NCBI RefSeq assembly: GCF_012524115.1
Contig: NZ_JAAZWB010000073.1
Span: forward strand, 1 to 45,446
Source of the DNA: Bacillus sp. RO1
Lineage (GTDB): Bacteria; Bacillota; Bacilli; Bacillales; Bacillaceae_I
Length of the DNA stretch: 45,446 bases
Direction: 5' to 3'
Shown: piece after piece, positions 26,608 to 34,684 of the stretch
Position numbering within the stretch: the first letter of the stretch is position 1
How the letters are laid out: every line of letters starts with the position of its first letter
Translations under genes and position numbers: made by a program
The notes under the pieces: generated by a model
What the model saw: the letters and a program-made list of their open reading frames with translations, nothing else
What the model was told of the DNA's origin: nothing
Databases searched by the model: none

Positions 26608-26848
26608 TAATAAAGTCCACTCCCAAGCGTTTCAATAGCTCCATTCCTGATAGGTAAGAGTTGAATTCTGTAATCCATTCTGAATCTATGGAGACATCGA
26701 ATACATCCTCCATCTCAGATATAAGTGCCATATGTCCAATTGAATCCCACTCTCTTGTTGATCCAAGAGTTAAATCTTCATTTACCTCATTTTCTTCTAA
26801 GTCCAGCGCATCGATAAATGCATTTCTATATTTCTCTATATTTCTCAT
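26600..26848 (-). CDS. Acyl carrier protein
   Basis: An 82-residue four-helix carrier protein. The phosphopantetheine serine is in EWDSIGHMALI (Ser about 36), with acidic helix II following (EMEDVFDVSI). It is more divergent than the fatty-acid AcpP, and resembles ACPs dedicated to surface-polymer or secondary-metabolite clusters. It heads the operon ACP-ligase-MBOAT-SGNH and overlaps the ligase start by 8 bp. The ATG at 26848 is preceded by GAAAGGG. Confidence 0.9.
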   Translation of the reverse strand: MRNIEKYRNAFIDALDLEENEVNEDLTLGSTREWDSIGHMALISEMEDVFDVSIDSEWITEFNSYLSGMELLKRLGVDFINE

Positions 26849-26869
26849 TCATTTACACCCTTTCCATAA

Positions 26870-26885
26870 TTCACACCCGTGTGAA
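26870..26885. promoter_or_regulatory. Palindrome in the leader of the acylation operon
   Basis: TTCACAC and GTGTGAA are perfect 7-bp arms around a 2-bp centre, 22-37 nt upstream of the ACP start codon. It could be a protein operator or a small leader hairpin next to the ribosome binding site. Confidence 0.5.
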
Positions 26886-26931
26886 AATCTTAGTTGCACG
26901 AATCAAACATTATTTTTATTAATATACTTAT

Positions 26932-26946
26932 TGATAATAATAATCA
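26932..26946. promoter_or_regulatory. Fur-box-like operator of the acylation operon
   Basis: TGATAATAATAATCA matches the 7-1-7 Fur consensus TGATAATNATTATCA at all but one position. It is also framed by ATTGAT...ATCAAT. It lies about 13-27 bp downstream of the -10 at 26959-26964, covering the start of the transcript, a classical repressor position. PerR or Zur boxes fit less well because both outer half-site bases are Fur-type (TGA/TCA). Confidence 0.6.
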
Positions 26947-26958
26947 ATTGCATATAAA

Positions 26959-26988
26959 ATTCTAGCATATCGCTTTTTAAAAGGTCAA
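26959..26988 (-). promoter_or_regulatory. Sigma-A promoter of the ACP-ligase-MBOAT-SGNH operon
   Basis: On the minus strand TTGACC (26983-26988), an 18-bp spacer ending in TGC, and TAGAAT (26959-26964). This is a near-consensus promoter with an extended -10. Confidence 0.75.
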
Positions 26989-27059
26989 CAACTCTTTGAT
27001 GGTATTTACCCCCACTAAGTCAGGTATCTTTGTAATAGTTATTTATTTTCTATACATAA

Positions 27060-27092
27060 AAATAGAGAAACGAATAATCCGTTTCTCTAAAG
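27060..27092 (-). terminator. Terminator of minJ
   Basis: On the minus strand AGAGAAACG (27080-27088) pairs with CGTTTCTCT (27064-27072) around a 7-nt loop, followed by ATTTTTA. It isolates minJ from the acylation operon. Confidence 0.83.
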
Positions 27093-27150
27093 TGTGTTCG
27101 TATAAAATATTTATTGGCTTTGCTCTTCCGTAAATTTTATCAGCTTTTCA

Positions 27151-28347
27151 TTACACTGCTTCTGTCTGCTTCCATTTCTTGCCGACTTGAACGAACAGCA
27201 GCCCCAATTCATGGTGATCACCTTCATATAAAGCAGTTTGGGCAAAACGTGCTTCACCGTTTGCATCCACAACTTGCAGTTTGCAAAAAGCCCTGTTTTG
27301 CTGAAGTGCTTCATAAAAGTTTGACACGGAATTTACCGGTATATTGTTCACTTTTGTAATTATTTCTCCAATCTCAAGGTTCATTTTTTCAGCAGGACTA
27401 TCCGGGATCACCCCAAGGATCACCAATCCCTTGTCACGTCGAACAAAAATCGGCTGATGCTTCTCGTCCTCTGTTTTGGCCCTGTAATTCAGCCATTCCC
27501 TGCCTACTACAGCGAAAACCGCTGCCAGGATGGAGGCATTTTCCCACCATAGGCTGCCAACTCCAGTCAACAATACCACGACTGCCAGCAGCACCAATTG
27601 TCTACCAACGATCGGTATGGCATCAAGCGGTAAGCTTGCTTTCAGTCGTTGATAATAACCCATGCTGAATGGAACAAGCCACAAGGAAAGCGTGTGTTCT
27701 CCCATTTCCAGGACAGGCCACCACTCAAAGCTCACTTCGATTCCTCCAGAACCAACAGGCACAAATAAGAATAACGGAAGAATCCATACTCTCTGGACAA
27801 CATGGGTGCCAACCGGCAATCCACGCTTACTTTTTTGAAGCTGAGGAGAGGTTTGCAGAGGTGCCTGCTTCCAGACGAACACCCCTTCAGCAATCATGAG
27901 AATCCCCATCAGAATGGCAAGTGTCGGTAAATGCGTTGCTCCTACAGATTCGAACAAGCGCTGAAAGATGGTGATTCCGGTATCCAATTTTGGAAGAAGC
28001 ACCACTGCCAAAATAGTAAAACCGAATATGTACGCAGTCGAAAGCCACCTTGGCTTTATGAAAAGGGTAAAAATGATGCTAAATACACTAAGAAGTACAA
28101 GCGTACCAAAAGGAATGATAACACCCAAACCTATTGTAAGCAAAGATAAAGCAAGTCCAACAAAAAGACTTTTGGCAGCCTTTTGAAACTCCGTCAGGCC
28201 GTATTCCACTCGTATATGAAAGTCATGACGCTCTCTTTTAACGCGAAAATATCCCAATACTACTGCAACAGCTAAGGTCACATAAAGGACAGGGTGGATG
28301 AAAAGGCGTCCCACTCCTATCAGCAATTCCCAAAACCAAGTTTCCAT
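27151..28347 (-). CDS. minJ: Cell-division topological factor MinJ (PDZ)
   Basis: A 398-residue polytopic protein with about 7-8 hydrophobic segments in residues 5-290. A C-terminal cytoplasmic PDZ domain follows (about 300-390: VILGVIPDSPAEKMNLEIGE, then ITKVNNIPVNS). Order and length match B. subtilis MinJ (YvjD), the bridge between DivIVA and MinD that keeps division at mid-cell. The start is the ATG at 28347 or the GTG directly before it. The gene is next to ctpB; no swrA-like gene lies between them as in B. subtilis. Confidence 0.9.
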   Translation of the reverse strand: METWFWELLIGVGRLFIHPVLYVTLAVAVVLGYFRVKRERHDFHIRVEYGLTEFQKAAKSLFVGLALSLLTIGLGVIIPFGTLVLLSVFSIIFTLFIKPRWLSTAYIFGFTILAVVLLPKLDTGITIFQRLFESVGATHLPTLAILMGILMIAEGVFVWKQAPLQTSPQLQKSKRGLPVGTHVVQRVWILPLFLFVPVGSGGIEVSFEWWPVLEMGEHTLSLWLVPFSMGYYQRLKASLPLDAIPIVGRQLVLLAVVVLLTGVGSLWWENASILAAVFAVVGREWLNYRAKTEDEKHQPIFVRRDKGLVILGVIPDSPAEKMNLEIGEIITKVNNIPVNSVSNFYEALQQNRAFCKLQVVDANGEARFAQTALYEGDHHELGLLFVQVGKKWKQTEAV

Positions 28348-28393
28348 CACCCGTTCACCGCCTAAACATACAAACTTTTCTTTTATTTTACCA

Positions 28394-28430
28394 CAAAAAA
28401 GTCAGCTCCCACCATAGGGGAAGCTGACTG
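28394..28430 (-). terminator. Terminator of ctpB
   Basis: On the minus strand AGTCAGCTTCC (28419-28429) pairs with GGAGCTGACT (28400-28409) around a short loop, followed by TTTTTT. Confidence 0.85.
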
Positions 28431-28437
28431 TGTCCAA

Positions 28438-29916
28438 TTATTTGAATAATGTTTTAATTGCCTCTTTCAGTTGTACGTCATTCTCTTTCGCTCTTACTGC
28501 TTCAAGGAGCTTTGCTTGCAGCTGTTCTGCCGTTTGGCTGTCAACTTTACCAGATGTGGATAAGTCATTTTCAGCTTGGAAGGATTTCACAGCATCTTCC
28601 GTTTCCTTGCTAAAGTAACCGTCTTCACGTCCAGGATCGAAGCCAAGTCCTTTGAGCATCACTTGAACATTCTTTACTTTTTCACTATTTGTATCAAGCG
28701 CCAGCTCTTCATCTTCTTCCATATTAATTGGATTCGCATAGAAGTAGTCAGGCTGTTTGACAGGTACTGTCGGCTCCACACCATCATTGTGTATCCAGTT
28801 TCCATCTGGTGTCAACCACTTATAAAGTGTCAGCTTGAGATTACTGCCATCGCCAAGCTCTAAAGCTTGCTGAACAGTTCCTTTACCGAATGACGCATCT
28901 CCAACTACTTCATAATTACCTGCTTCTTTTAATGCTCCAGCAAGAATTTCTGACGCAGAAGCACTTCCTTTATCAATTAAAGTCACGATTTCATAAGGCT
29001 TTCTCTCTGTTAAGGAAGAGAAGAAACGTTGCTTTTCTCCATTACGCTGTTCAATTTGTACATATGGTTTTTCCTTTGTTACTAGCTCAGCTGCAATAAT
29101 CTGTACTTGATCTAAAAGGCCACCCGGGTTACCGCGAACATCGACTACTAAGCCTTCAATATTCTGCTCTTCCAGTGCTGCCAACTGCTCTTGAAAGTCT
29201 TTCCCGGTATCTTGTGAGAAGGAAGTAATCTGAATGTAGCCGACTTTCTTCCCATCATGTTCAATTGTCTCAGAATACACCGTTTCAATTGGAATCGTAT
29301 CACGTGTTACTTCTACATTGAACGGTTCTTGCACTCCAGGACGTTGGATTTCCAGTGTCACAACAGTCCCTTTTTTACCGCGGATTTTAAGTACTGCTTC
29401 ATATAAATCCAAGCCTTCTATGTCTTGGTCATCTACTTTGAGGATTTGGTCATTCGGTTGCAATCCAGCCTTTTCAGCCGGTGAACCACGGAATGGTGAT
29501 ACGATGGTCACCTTCCCGTTTTGCATACCTACTTCTGCTCCAATTCCTTCAAAAGAAGATTCAAGCGACTGTGTAAATTGCTCTGCCGTATCTTTATCCA
29601 TATACACCGAGTATGGATCCTCCAGTGTATCGACCATTCCTTGTATGGCACCTTCAATCAGTTTTTCAGCATCTGTTTCCTCCACATATCTGGAAGAAAT
29701 AATTTCGTATGCCTGTTGAATCTTTTCCATCTGCGCCGCCGTTTTTTTCGGCGATTCCTGTGGTGCAGCTTGTTCTGTGTTATCAGTAAGAGGATTTTGC
29801 ACGGAAGGTACCGCCGCAGCTGGTCCATGTCCGAACCATTGTAAACCTGCATACATTCCTGCCGCTCCAACTAGAACTGATACAACCATTAATACTGTAA
29901 CAATTTTGCGATTCAT
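28438..29916 (-). CDS. ctpB: Carboxy-terminal processing protease CtpB (S41)
   Basis: A 492-residue secreted or membrane-tethered serine protease. An N-terminal hydrophobic segment (about 5-28) is followed by a PDZ domain (about 105-190, VSPFRGSPAEKAGLQPND). The S41 core has the Ser-Lys dyad in KGSASASEILAGAL and ASFGKGTVQQ. A C-terminal peptidoglycan-binding domain lies at about 415-475 (MLKGLGFDPGREDGYFS). In B. subtilis CtpB cleaves SpoIVFA to trigger sigma-K activation during sporulation. The adjacent minJ supports orthology. The ATG at 29916 has GGAGGAGC upstream. Confidence 0.92.
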   Translation of the reverse strand: MNRKIVTVLMVVSVLVGAAGMYAGLQWFGHGPAAAVPSVQNPLTDNTEQAAPQESPKKTAAQMEKIQQAYEIISSRYVEETDAEKLIEGAIQGMVDTLEDPYSVYMDKDTAEQFTQSLESSFEGIGAEVGMQNGKVTIVSPFRGSPAEKAGLQPNDQILKVDDQDIEGLDLYEAVLKIRGKKGTVVTLEIQRPGVQEPFNVEVTRDTIPIETVYSETIEHDGKKVGYIQITSFSQDTGKDFQEQLAALEEQNIEGLVVDVRGNPGGLLDQVQIIAAELVTKEKPYVQIEQRNGEKQRFFSSLTERKPYEIVTLIDKGSASASEILAGALKEAGNYEVVGDASFGKGTVQQALELGDGSNLKLTLYKWLTPDGNWIHNDGVEPTVPVKQPDYFYANPINMEEDEELALDTNSEKVKNVQVMLKGLGFDPGREDGYFSKETEDAVKSFQAENDLSTSGKVDSQTAEQLQAKLLEAVRAKENDVQLKEAIKTLFK

Positions 29917-30081
29917 GTAAGCTCCTCCTCATCCTATACCCCGTACCGTACGATAGATATGTCGCAATTGTACCATAGCCGGCGTTGGTTGAAAATTATT
30001 AAAACTTATGTAAGTTGCTACGGTATGTGGGATTATCCAAAGAATGCCTGTCCCACTCAGCAATTCTTCTGTTCCTGAAGC

Positions 30082-30114
30082 AAAAGGCATCACACAGGAA
30101 GTGTAATGCCTTTT
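30082..30114. terminator. Orphan terminator-like hairpin
   Basis: AAAAGGCAT-C-ACAC and GTGT-A-ATGCCTTTT pair around a 5-nt loop, with T-rich flanks on both strands. It lies in the spacer between the divergent ctpB and sigma-factor genes, where no gene ends. Confidence 0.6.
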
Positions 30115-30159
30115 ATAGTGTAAGTATATGTTGTTGTCGGACAGATTATGTGATGAATG

Positions 30160-30186
30160 TGAATCAAAAGAAGAGTCTCGCGTGAT
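30160..30186 (+). promoter_or_regulatory. Candidate ECF-type promoter of the sigma/anti-sigma pair
   Basis: TGAATC (30160-30165) and CGTGAT (30181-30186) are separated by 15 bp, about 90 bp before the sigma gene. They loosely resemble ECF promoters (TGAAAC-N16-CGT) and would allow autoregulation. Weak call. Confidence 0.35.
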
Positions 30187-30272
30187 ATAGTTTATTTACA
30201 AATTCGTATTTAGGAAAATTTGCATCACAACAAGAGTTGCGTTCGTCTAATTTTTGGAAAGGAGGGGATACA

Positions 30273-30815
30273 TTGAACAGTTTTCAGGGGGGCCAAGTAT
30301 TAGAGACATTAGAAAAGAAAGAGTACACATTGGAAGAATTGATGGAACTGTACGGAAATGAACTGAAGAGGATAGCCTTTTTGTATGTAAATGACCATGG
30401 ACAATGTGAAGATATCATTCAGGAAGTGTTTCTTTCCTGTTATAAAAATATTGATTCATTCAGACACGAGTCAAATTACAAAACATGGTTGATACGAATT
30501 ACCATTAATAAATGTAAAGATTACAGGAAAAAGTGGTCCATCAAAAATATGATTTATAAACCTATTATGGACCCTTTCATGAAAAATAGAGGTCCATCTT
30601 CTGAAGAAAACCTTTTGAGAAAAGAAATCCAAAACGATATGATTCATACACTAGCTAAATTACCATCCAAATATAAAGACGTACTCATTCTCTATTATTA
30701 TCAGGATATGAAGGTGGATGAAATCGCTAGTTTATTGGGAGCAAACCCAAATACAATTCGTTCACAATTAACAAGGGGCAGGATTTTATTAAAAAAGAAA
30801 TGGAAAGGAGACTAA
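30273..30815 (+). CDS. ECF RNA polymerase sigma factor
   Basis: A 180-residue ECF sigma factor. Region 2 (about 20-90) includes CEDIIQEVFLSCYKNIDSF and TWLIRITINKCKDYRKKW. Region 4 (about 120-175) includes LPSKYKDVLILYYYQDMKVD and the recognition helix NPNTIRSQLTRGRILLKK. The start is the TTG at 30273, behind GGAGGGG. The stop lies 6 bp before the ATG of the membrane protein that is probably its anti-sigma factor. Which B. subtilis ECF factor, if any, it corresponds to cannot be told by eye. Confidence 0.92.
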   Translation: MNSFQGGQVLETLEKKEYTLEELMELYGNELKRIAFLYVNDHGQCEDIIQEVFLSCYKNIDSFRHESNYKTWLIRITINKCKDYRKKWSIKNMIYKPIMDPFMKNRGPSSEENLLRKEIQNDMIHTLAKLPSKYKDVLILYYYQDMKVDEIASLLGANPNTIRSQLTRGRILLKKKWKGD

Positions 30816-30820
30816 GCATA

Positions 30821-32233
30821 ATGGAGGATTTTGATAAGGAAGTAAAAAGAGAAATCAATAGTGCACTACTAAACGTTGAATTCTCCGAAAAAGAAAAACA
30901 GCTTATACTGTCAAAAGCAGAAAATAAGCGAAAACAATTCTCTGTTCTTCACGCCTTTTCGCTCATTGTTGCTATTGGGGTTTTTACTCTACTTACTATT
31001 TCGTTTATATCGTCAAAAAACAACCAAAATTTCTCCCCTGCAGATATCCCAATAGTGGAACAGAAGGAAGAACCTACAGAAAAAACAGAACCGGAAACAA
31101 CAGAAAGAGAAATAGAAAAAGAAAACACAGTCGAGCCAGAAACCGCAATAGAGGACGAAGAGCTTCCTGAATCAGCTGGTAAGATAGATAAAGAATTATT
31201 GCGCAGTCTTTCCGACTATGAATTTCAGTTAATGGACGGTGAAAACCCCTATGAGATGTTCCTCTACCTTGATGATACCAATAGCTTAATGGATGTGGCA
31301 CCTGAGTATGTCCCATACAACCAAGATACAGAACAACCAAATAAGTTTAAGCTATTCCTTGCGGAAAAAAATAGTTCCACCGCCCATTATCAAGTACATC
31401 TTTCAGAGCAACTAGTTGAGTTAGACCTCACATCTGATTTCAACTATTCATTTATTTCAGGAACAGTCGGAACAAAAACTCTTTTGTCTATGTTTAAAGA
31501 ATTGGATATAGATAATTATGTTTATGCTGGATTTGTGGTGAAAGATGGAAAATTAGCACTTTTAGATATCACCGAAGAAGCAGGAACTCTGCATAGGCAG
31601 ACAATTAAACTGATAAACAATCAGTACCTCCAGACTGTACATCAACTACAGCAGATTAAACAGGACGATCCACCATATGAATACAAGACATGGCAATGGA
31701 ATGAGGAGTCCATTCAACTTGAGTTAATTGACAGCACCATCCTTCAAGATGAGTCGCTTTGGGATTACGTATTTACTAAATGGACAGAAAGTGACATCTA
31801 TTCGGAATACAACAATTTTAAAAATATAGAGTTTTCAAAAGAACTGTTTAAAGATGCCCATGAAGGCAAGCTTACAGGAGTGGAGTTCTCTTTAGGTGAT
31901 AAAATTGAGCAGGTCCATGAAAGTAGAGCGCATCCAAAATCGGAAAACTATTACCAAGGAGCAAAAATGACCTTTTATTGGGATGGAGGATATGCTTACC
32001 CTATCGATGGAAGTGACGAGATTTTAGCTATTTTTCTTCATCCACATATCATGAAAGTAACCAGTAAAGAGGTAAGGGAAATACTAGGTGAACCAGATCA
32101 GGTTATTACGGATTCGGAAGTTGGTTCTAGGAATTATATGGTGTATGAATTTGGTGATTACTCAGCTCTTTTTGGGTTTGAGAACGAAGGTGAATTTGTG
32201 AATTTAAACTTTAGAGAATCCAAAGGATACTAG
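30821..32233 (+). CDS. Membrane anti-sigma factor with DUF4309-like C-terminus
   Basis: A 470-residue protein. An N-terminal cytoplasmic part of about 45 residues (FDKEVKREINSALLNVEFSE) would bind the sigma factor. One membrane segment follows (about 50-65, LIVAIGVFTLLTISFISS), then a long Glu/Thr/Pro-rich linker. The large extracytoplasmic region ends in a DUF4309-like domain (about 340-470, LGDKIEQVHESRAHPKS, YWDGGYAYPIDGSDE, REILGEPDQVI). No zinc-finger HxxxCxxC is present. The start is the ATG at 30821, with AAAGGAG upstream. What it senses is unknown. Confidence 0.82.
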   Translation: MEDFDKEVKREINSALLNVEFSEKEKQLILSKAENKRKQFSVLHAFSLIVAIGVFTLLTISFISSKNNQNFSPADIPIVEQKEEPTEKTEPETTEREIEKENTVEPETAIEDEELPESAGKIDKELLRSLSDYEFQLMDGENPYEMFLYLDDTNSLMDVAPEYVPYNQDTEQPNKFKLFLAEKNSSTAHYQVHLSEQLVELDLTSDFNYSFISGTVGTKTLLSMFKELDIDNYVYAGFVVKDGKLALLDITEEAGTLHRQTIKLINNQYLQTVHQLQQIKQDDPPYEYKTWQWNEESIQLELIDSTILQDESLWDYVFTKWTESDIYSEYNNFKNIEFSKELFKDAHEGKLTGVEFSLGDKIEQVHESRAHPKSENYYQGAKMTFYWDGGYAYPIDGSDEILAIFLHPHIMKVTSKEVREILGEPDQVITDSEVGSRNYMVYEFGDYSALFGFENEGEFVNLNFRESKGY

Positions 32234-32289
32234 CAAGGCAATCCTGGACTTTCACCAGTAAACAATACATTTCAGCTAAAATGATCAAT

Positions 32290-32333
32290 AAAAAACACAG
32301 CTTTGTCTTAAATTAGACAAAGCTGTGTTTTCA
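32290..32333. terminator. Bidirectional terminator, anti-sigma gene and M23 peptidase
   Basis: AAACACAGCTTTGTCT (32293-32308) and AGACAAAGCTGTGTTT (32315-32330) are perfect 16-bp arms around a 6-nt loop, with A- and T-runs outside. Confidence 0.92.
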
Positions 32334-32341
32334 TTTATTTA

Positions 32342-33685
32342 TTAGAAGTTAATATAAGACGCAGGGTTGACTGCATTGGATTTTGAACCATTCCAAGATC
32401 CTTTATGCAATTCAAAGTGCAAGTGAGGACCTGTTGAGAATCCAGTGTTCCCCATGTTACCGATGAATTGACCTTTTGATACGGATTGTCCTGCACTTAC
32501 TCCCAAGCTATCCAAGTGAGCATATACGGTAGTCCAAGTTTGACCATCGATGTAGTGAGTGATGAAAACTACATTCCCGTAAGAGCTTGAGTAGTAGGCT
32601 TGGAATACGGTACCGCTTCCTGCTGCTACTACAGGTACATTTCCGCTTCTTCCGTTTTTACCAATATCGATTCCGTAGTGCTGGGTGCCCCAACGCGTAC
32701 CGAATCCAGAAGTCACACTACCAGTTGTCGGTCTTGTCCAAGATCCAGATGAAACTGGTGGTGGCGGTGAAGTAACATGTTCAGGCTCTGGTTCAGGTTC
32801 TCCTTTAGCCTTTGCTGCTGCTACCGCTGCTTCGTGTTCCCTTTTACGTTGCTCTTCAAGACGTTTTCTTTCTGCTTCTTGGCGTGCTCGTTCCTCAGCT
32901 TCGCGTCTAGCTCGTTCTTCCGCTGCTTTAATTTCAGCACGGATTGCTTTTTCTTGAGAAGCTAGAACTTCTGCCTCGTTTTCAAGTTCATGAATTTCAT
33001 GCATCGTTTCTTTTTCTTTTTTCTTCAACTCAGCAAGTAGCTTATCTTTTTCAGCTATTTGAGCCTTCAATTCAATTTCCATCTTTTCTAAATCCACTAG
33101 TTGCTGCTCCAATGCAGCTAGTTGTTCACGCATTTCCAGTTCTTTTGCTTCAAGTTCTTCCATGTCATTTTGATGAGCTTGTAGAATATCACGATCGGCT
33201 TGTACAATTGTTGCTACCGCACCAACGCGGTCAAGAAAATCTCCAAAGCTTTGTGCACCTAATAATACATCTAAATAGTTCACGGCTCCTCCACCTTGTT
33301 GGAAGGAACGAGCGCGATCTTCTAGAAGCTCATTTCTTTTGGCAATACGTTCTTTTAGTACTTCTATTTCTTCTTTAAGTTTTTCAATCTCTTTACGAGT
33401 ATTGTCTATTTCTTCTTTTTTGGCACTGATTTTATTTTTCGTTTCTGCTACGGCTTTATCAAGGCGTTCAACTTCTGCTCTTATTTCTGCCTGCTCCGCC
33501 TGTAGCTTGTTCACTTCATTTTGTTTTTCATTTCTTGTAGATTCATTTGAAGATTGTTGATCTTTAACTTCATTCAATCTTTGTTGCATCTCATTCGCAA
33601 AAGCTTTTTCGGATAGACCTGAACCGAAGAATCCGGAAAAGCCAATGACTGCTGCGATAGCAATGGTACCAATCTTTCTTCTCAT
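32342..33685 (-). CDS. EnvC-like M23 murein hydrolase, likely FtsEX partner
   Basis: A 447-residue exported protein. A signal peptide at 1-30 ends near EKAFANE. A long coiled coil covers about 33-265. A charged and proline-rich linker follows (EPEPEPEH, PPPPVSSG). The M23/LytM endopeptidase domain occupies about 320-445, with zinc ligands in HYGIDIG and HLHFELH. The layout of coiled coil plus hydrolase is that of EnvC/PcsB-type proteins opened by FtsEX. It lies directly downstream of ftsE-ftsX in the same direction. It cuts peptidoglycan cross-bridges. Confidence 0.9.
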   Translation of the reverse strand: MRRKIGTIAIAAVIGFSGFFGSGLSEKAFANEMQQRLNEVKDQQSSNESTRNEKQNEVNKLQAEQAEIRAEVERLDKAVAETKNKISAKKEEIDNTRKEIEKLKEEIEVLKERIAKRNELLEDRARSFQQGGGAVNYLDVLLGAQSFGDFLDRVGAVATIVQADRDILQAHQNDMEELEAKELEMREQLAALEQQLVDLEKMEIELKAQIAEKDKLLAELKKKEKETMHEIHELENEAEVLASQEKAIRAEIKAAEERARREAEERARQEAERKRLEEQRKREHEAAVAAAKAKGEPEPEPEHVTSPPPPVSSGSWTRPTTGSVTSGFGTRWGTQHYGIDIGKNGRSGNVPVVAAGSGTVFQAYYSSSYGNVVFITHYIDGQTWTTVYAHLDSLGVSAGQSVSKGQFIGNMGNTGFSTGPHLHFELHKGSWNGSKSNAVNPASYINF

Positions 33686-33790
33686 CCCTTACTTCCCCCT
33701 AAACTCTTATGTATCCTGACAGGAACAAATTGGTAGCCCCTATCAGGTTATCTGTATTTTCTAAGCGGGTATTACAACTATAGTAATCTC

Positions 33791-34684
33791 TTAAACTCGT
33801 AGGAATTTTCGAACGGACATCATGCTTCCCCACATACCGATAAACGCTCCGATAGCTACTAGGATTCCAATAACCTGGAATGCAAATGGATAAAACGGAA
33901 GCAGTTGAATAAACGTACCTTGAATTCTTGGTTGAACCAGATCTATTAAATAATAATAAGACGTCAGGATAATTCCAATCGGTACAATTGAACCTAGAAT
34001 CCCCAACCATAATCCTTCTAAGAAAAATGGCCAACGAATAAATCCGTTTGTTGCTCCAACCAATTTCATGATCTCAATTTCTTTTCTACGGGCAAAAATG
34101 GTGATTTTAATTGTGTTGGATATTAAGAACATTGCTGTGAATACCAACCCTAGAATTAAAGCTAGTCCAATGTTTCTTGCAACTTCAAATACTTTGAACA
34201 ACCTTTCCACCGTTTCTGCACCATAAATGACTTTATGTGTAAATTCCAGCTCATCAATCTTCTTGGCTGCTGTAATGGTTTCTTGTGGAGTTGCTGTCTT
34301 GATAATGAAAACATCGTATAGCGGATTATTTTGTTCGAACAGCTCAAATGCACCGCCGTCCTCACCAAAACTATCTACCAAGCCTTTCAATTCCTCTTCT
34401 TTAGAAGAAAATTCGATTGTTTCCACTTCCGATATGTTTTGTATCTGTTGTCTCAAAACTTCCTGATCTTCCTCGGTTGCCGTTAGGTCGATATGAACTC
34501 TGATTTCTACATCACTTTCAATTTCAGATGCAACATTGTTCAGGTTCATCATTAATACTAGAAATACACCCACCAACAAGAGTGTCACAGTCACTGCACT
34601 AACAGATGCAAACGTCATCCAGCCGTTACGTGCTAAGCTTTTGAAACTTTCCTTAAAGTGTCGCAGTAGAGTTCTAGGCTTCAT
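33791..34684 (-). CDS. ftsX: Cell-division protein FtsX
   Basis: A 297-residue four-helix membrane protein. TM1 (about 22-45, SAVTVTLLLVGVFLVLMMN) is followed by a large extracellular loop (about 46-165). TM2-4 lie in the C-terminal half. FtsX pairs with FtsE and passes a signal through its loop to a cell-wall hydrolase. The start is the ATG at 34684 (MKPRTLLRH), overlapping the ftsE stop by 11 bp. The longer frame from 34711 lies inside ftsE. The M23 gene follows 105 bp downstream. Confidence 0.95.
   Translation of the reverse strand: MKPRTLLRHFKESFKSLARNGWMTFASVSAVTVTLLLVGVFLVLMMNLNNVASEIESDVEIRVHIDLTATEEDQEVLRQQIQNISEVETIEFSSKEEELKGLVDSFGEDGGAFELFEQNNPLYDVFIIKTATPQETITAAKKIDELEFTHKVIYGAETVERLFKVFEVARNIGLALILGLVFTAMFLISNTIKITIFARRKEIEIMKLVGATNGFIRWPFFLEGLWLGILGSIVPIGIILTSYYYLIDLVQPRIQGTFIQLLPFYPFAFQVIGILVAIGAFIGMWGSMMSVRKFLRV

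Noticed and set aside
26932-26946. PerR or Zur box instead of Fur box
   Set aside because: PerR sites favour TTATAAT-N-ATTATAA and Zur sites TCGTAAT-N-ATTACGA; the outer TGA/TCA bases fit Fur best. Related-repressor binding cannot be fully excluded by eye.
27111-27314. 67-residue minus-strand open frame near the minJ 3' end
   Set aside because: It overlaps minJ in another frame and has no family resemblance.
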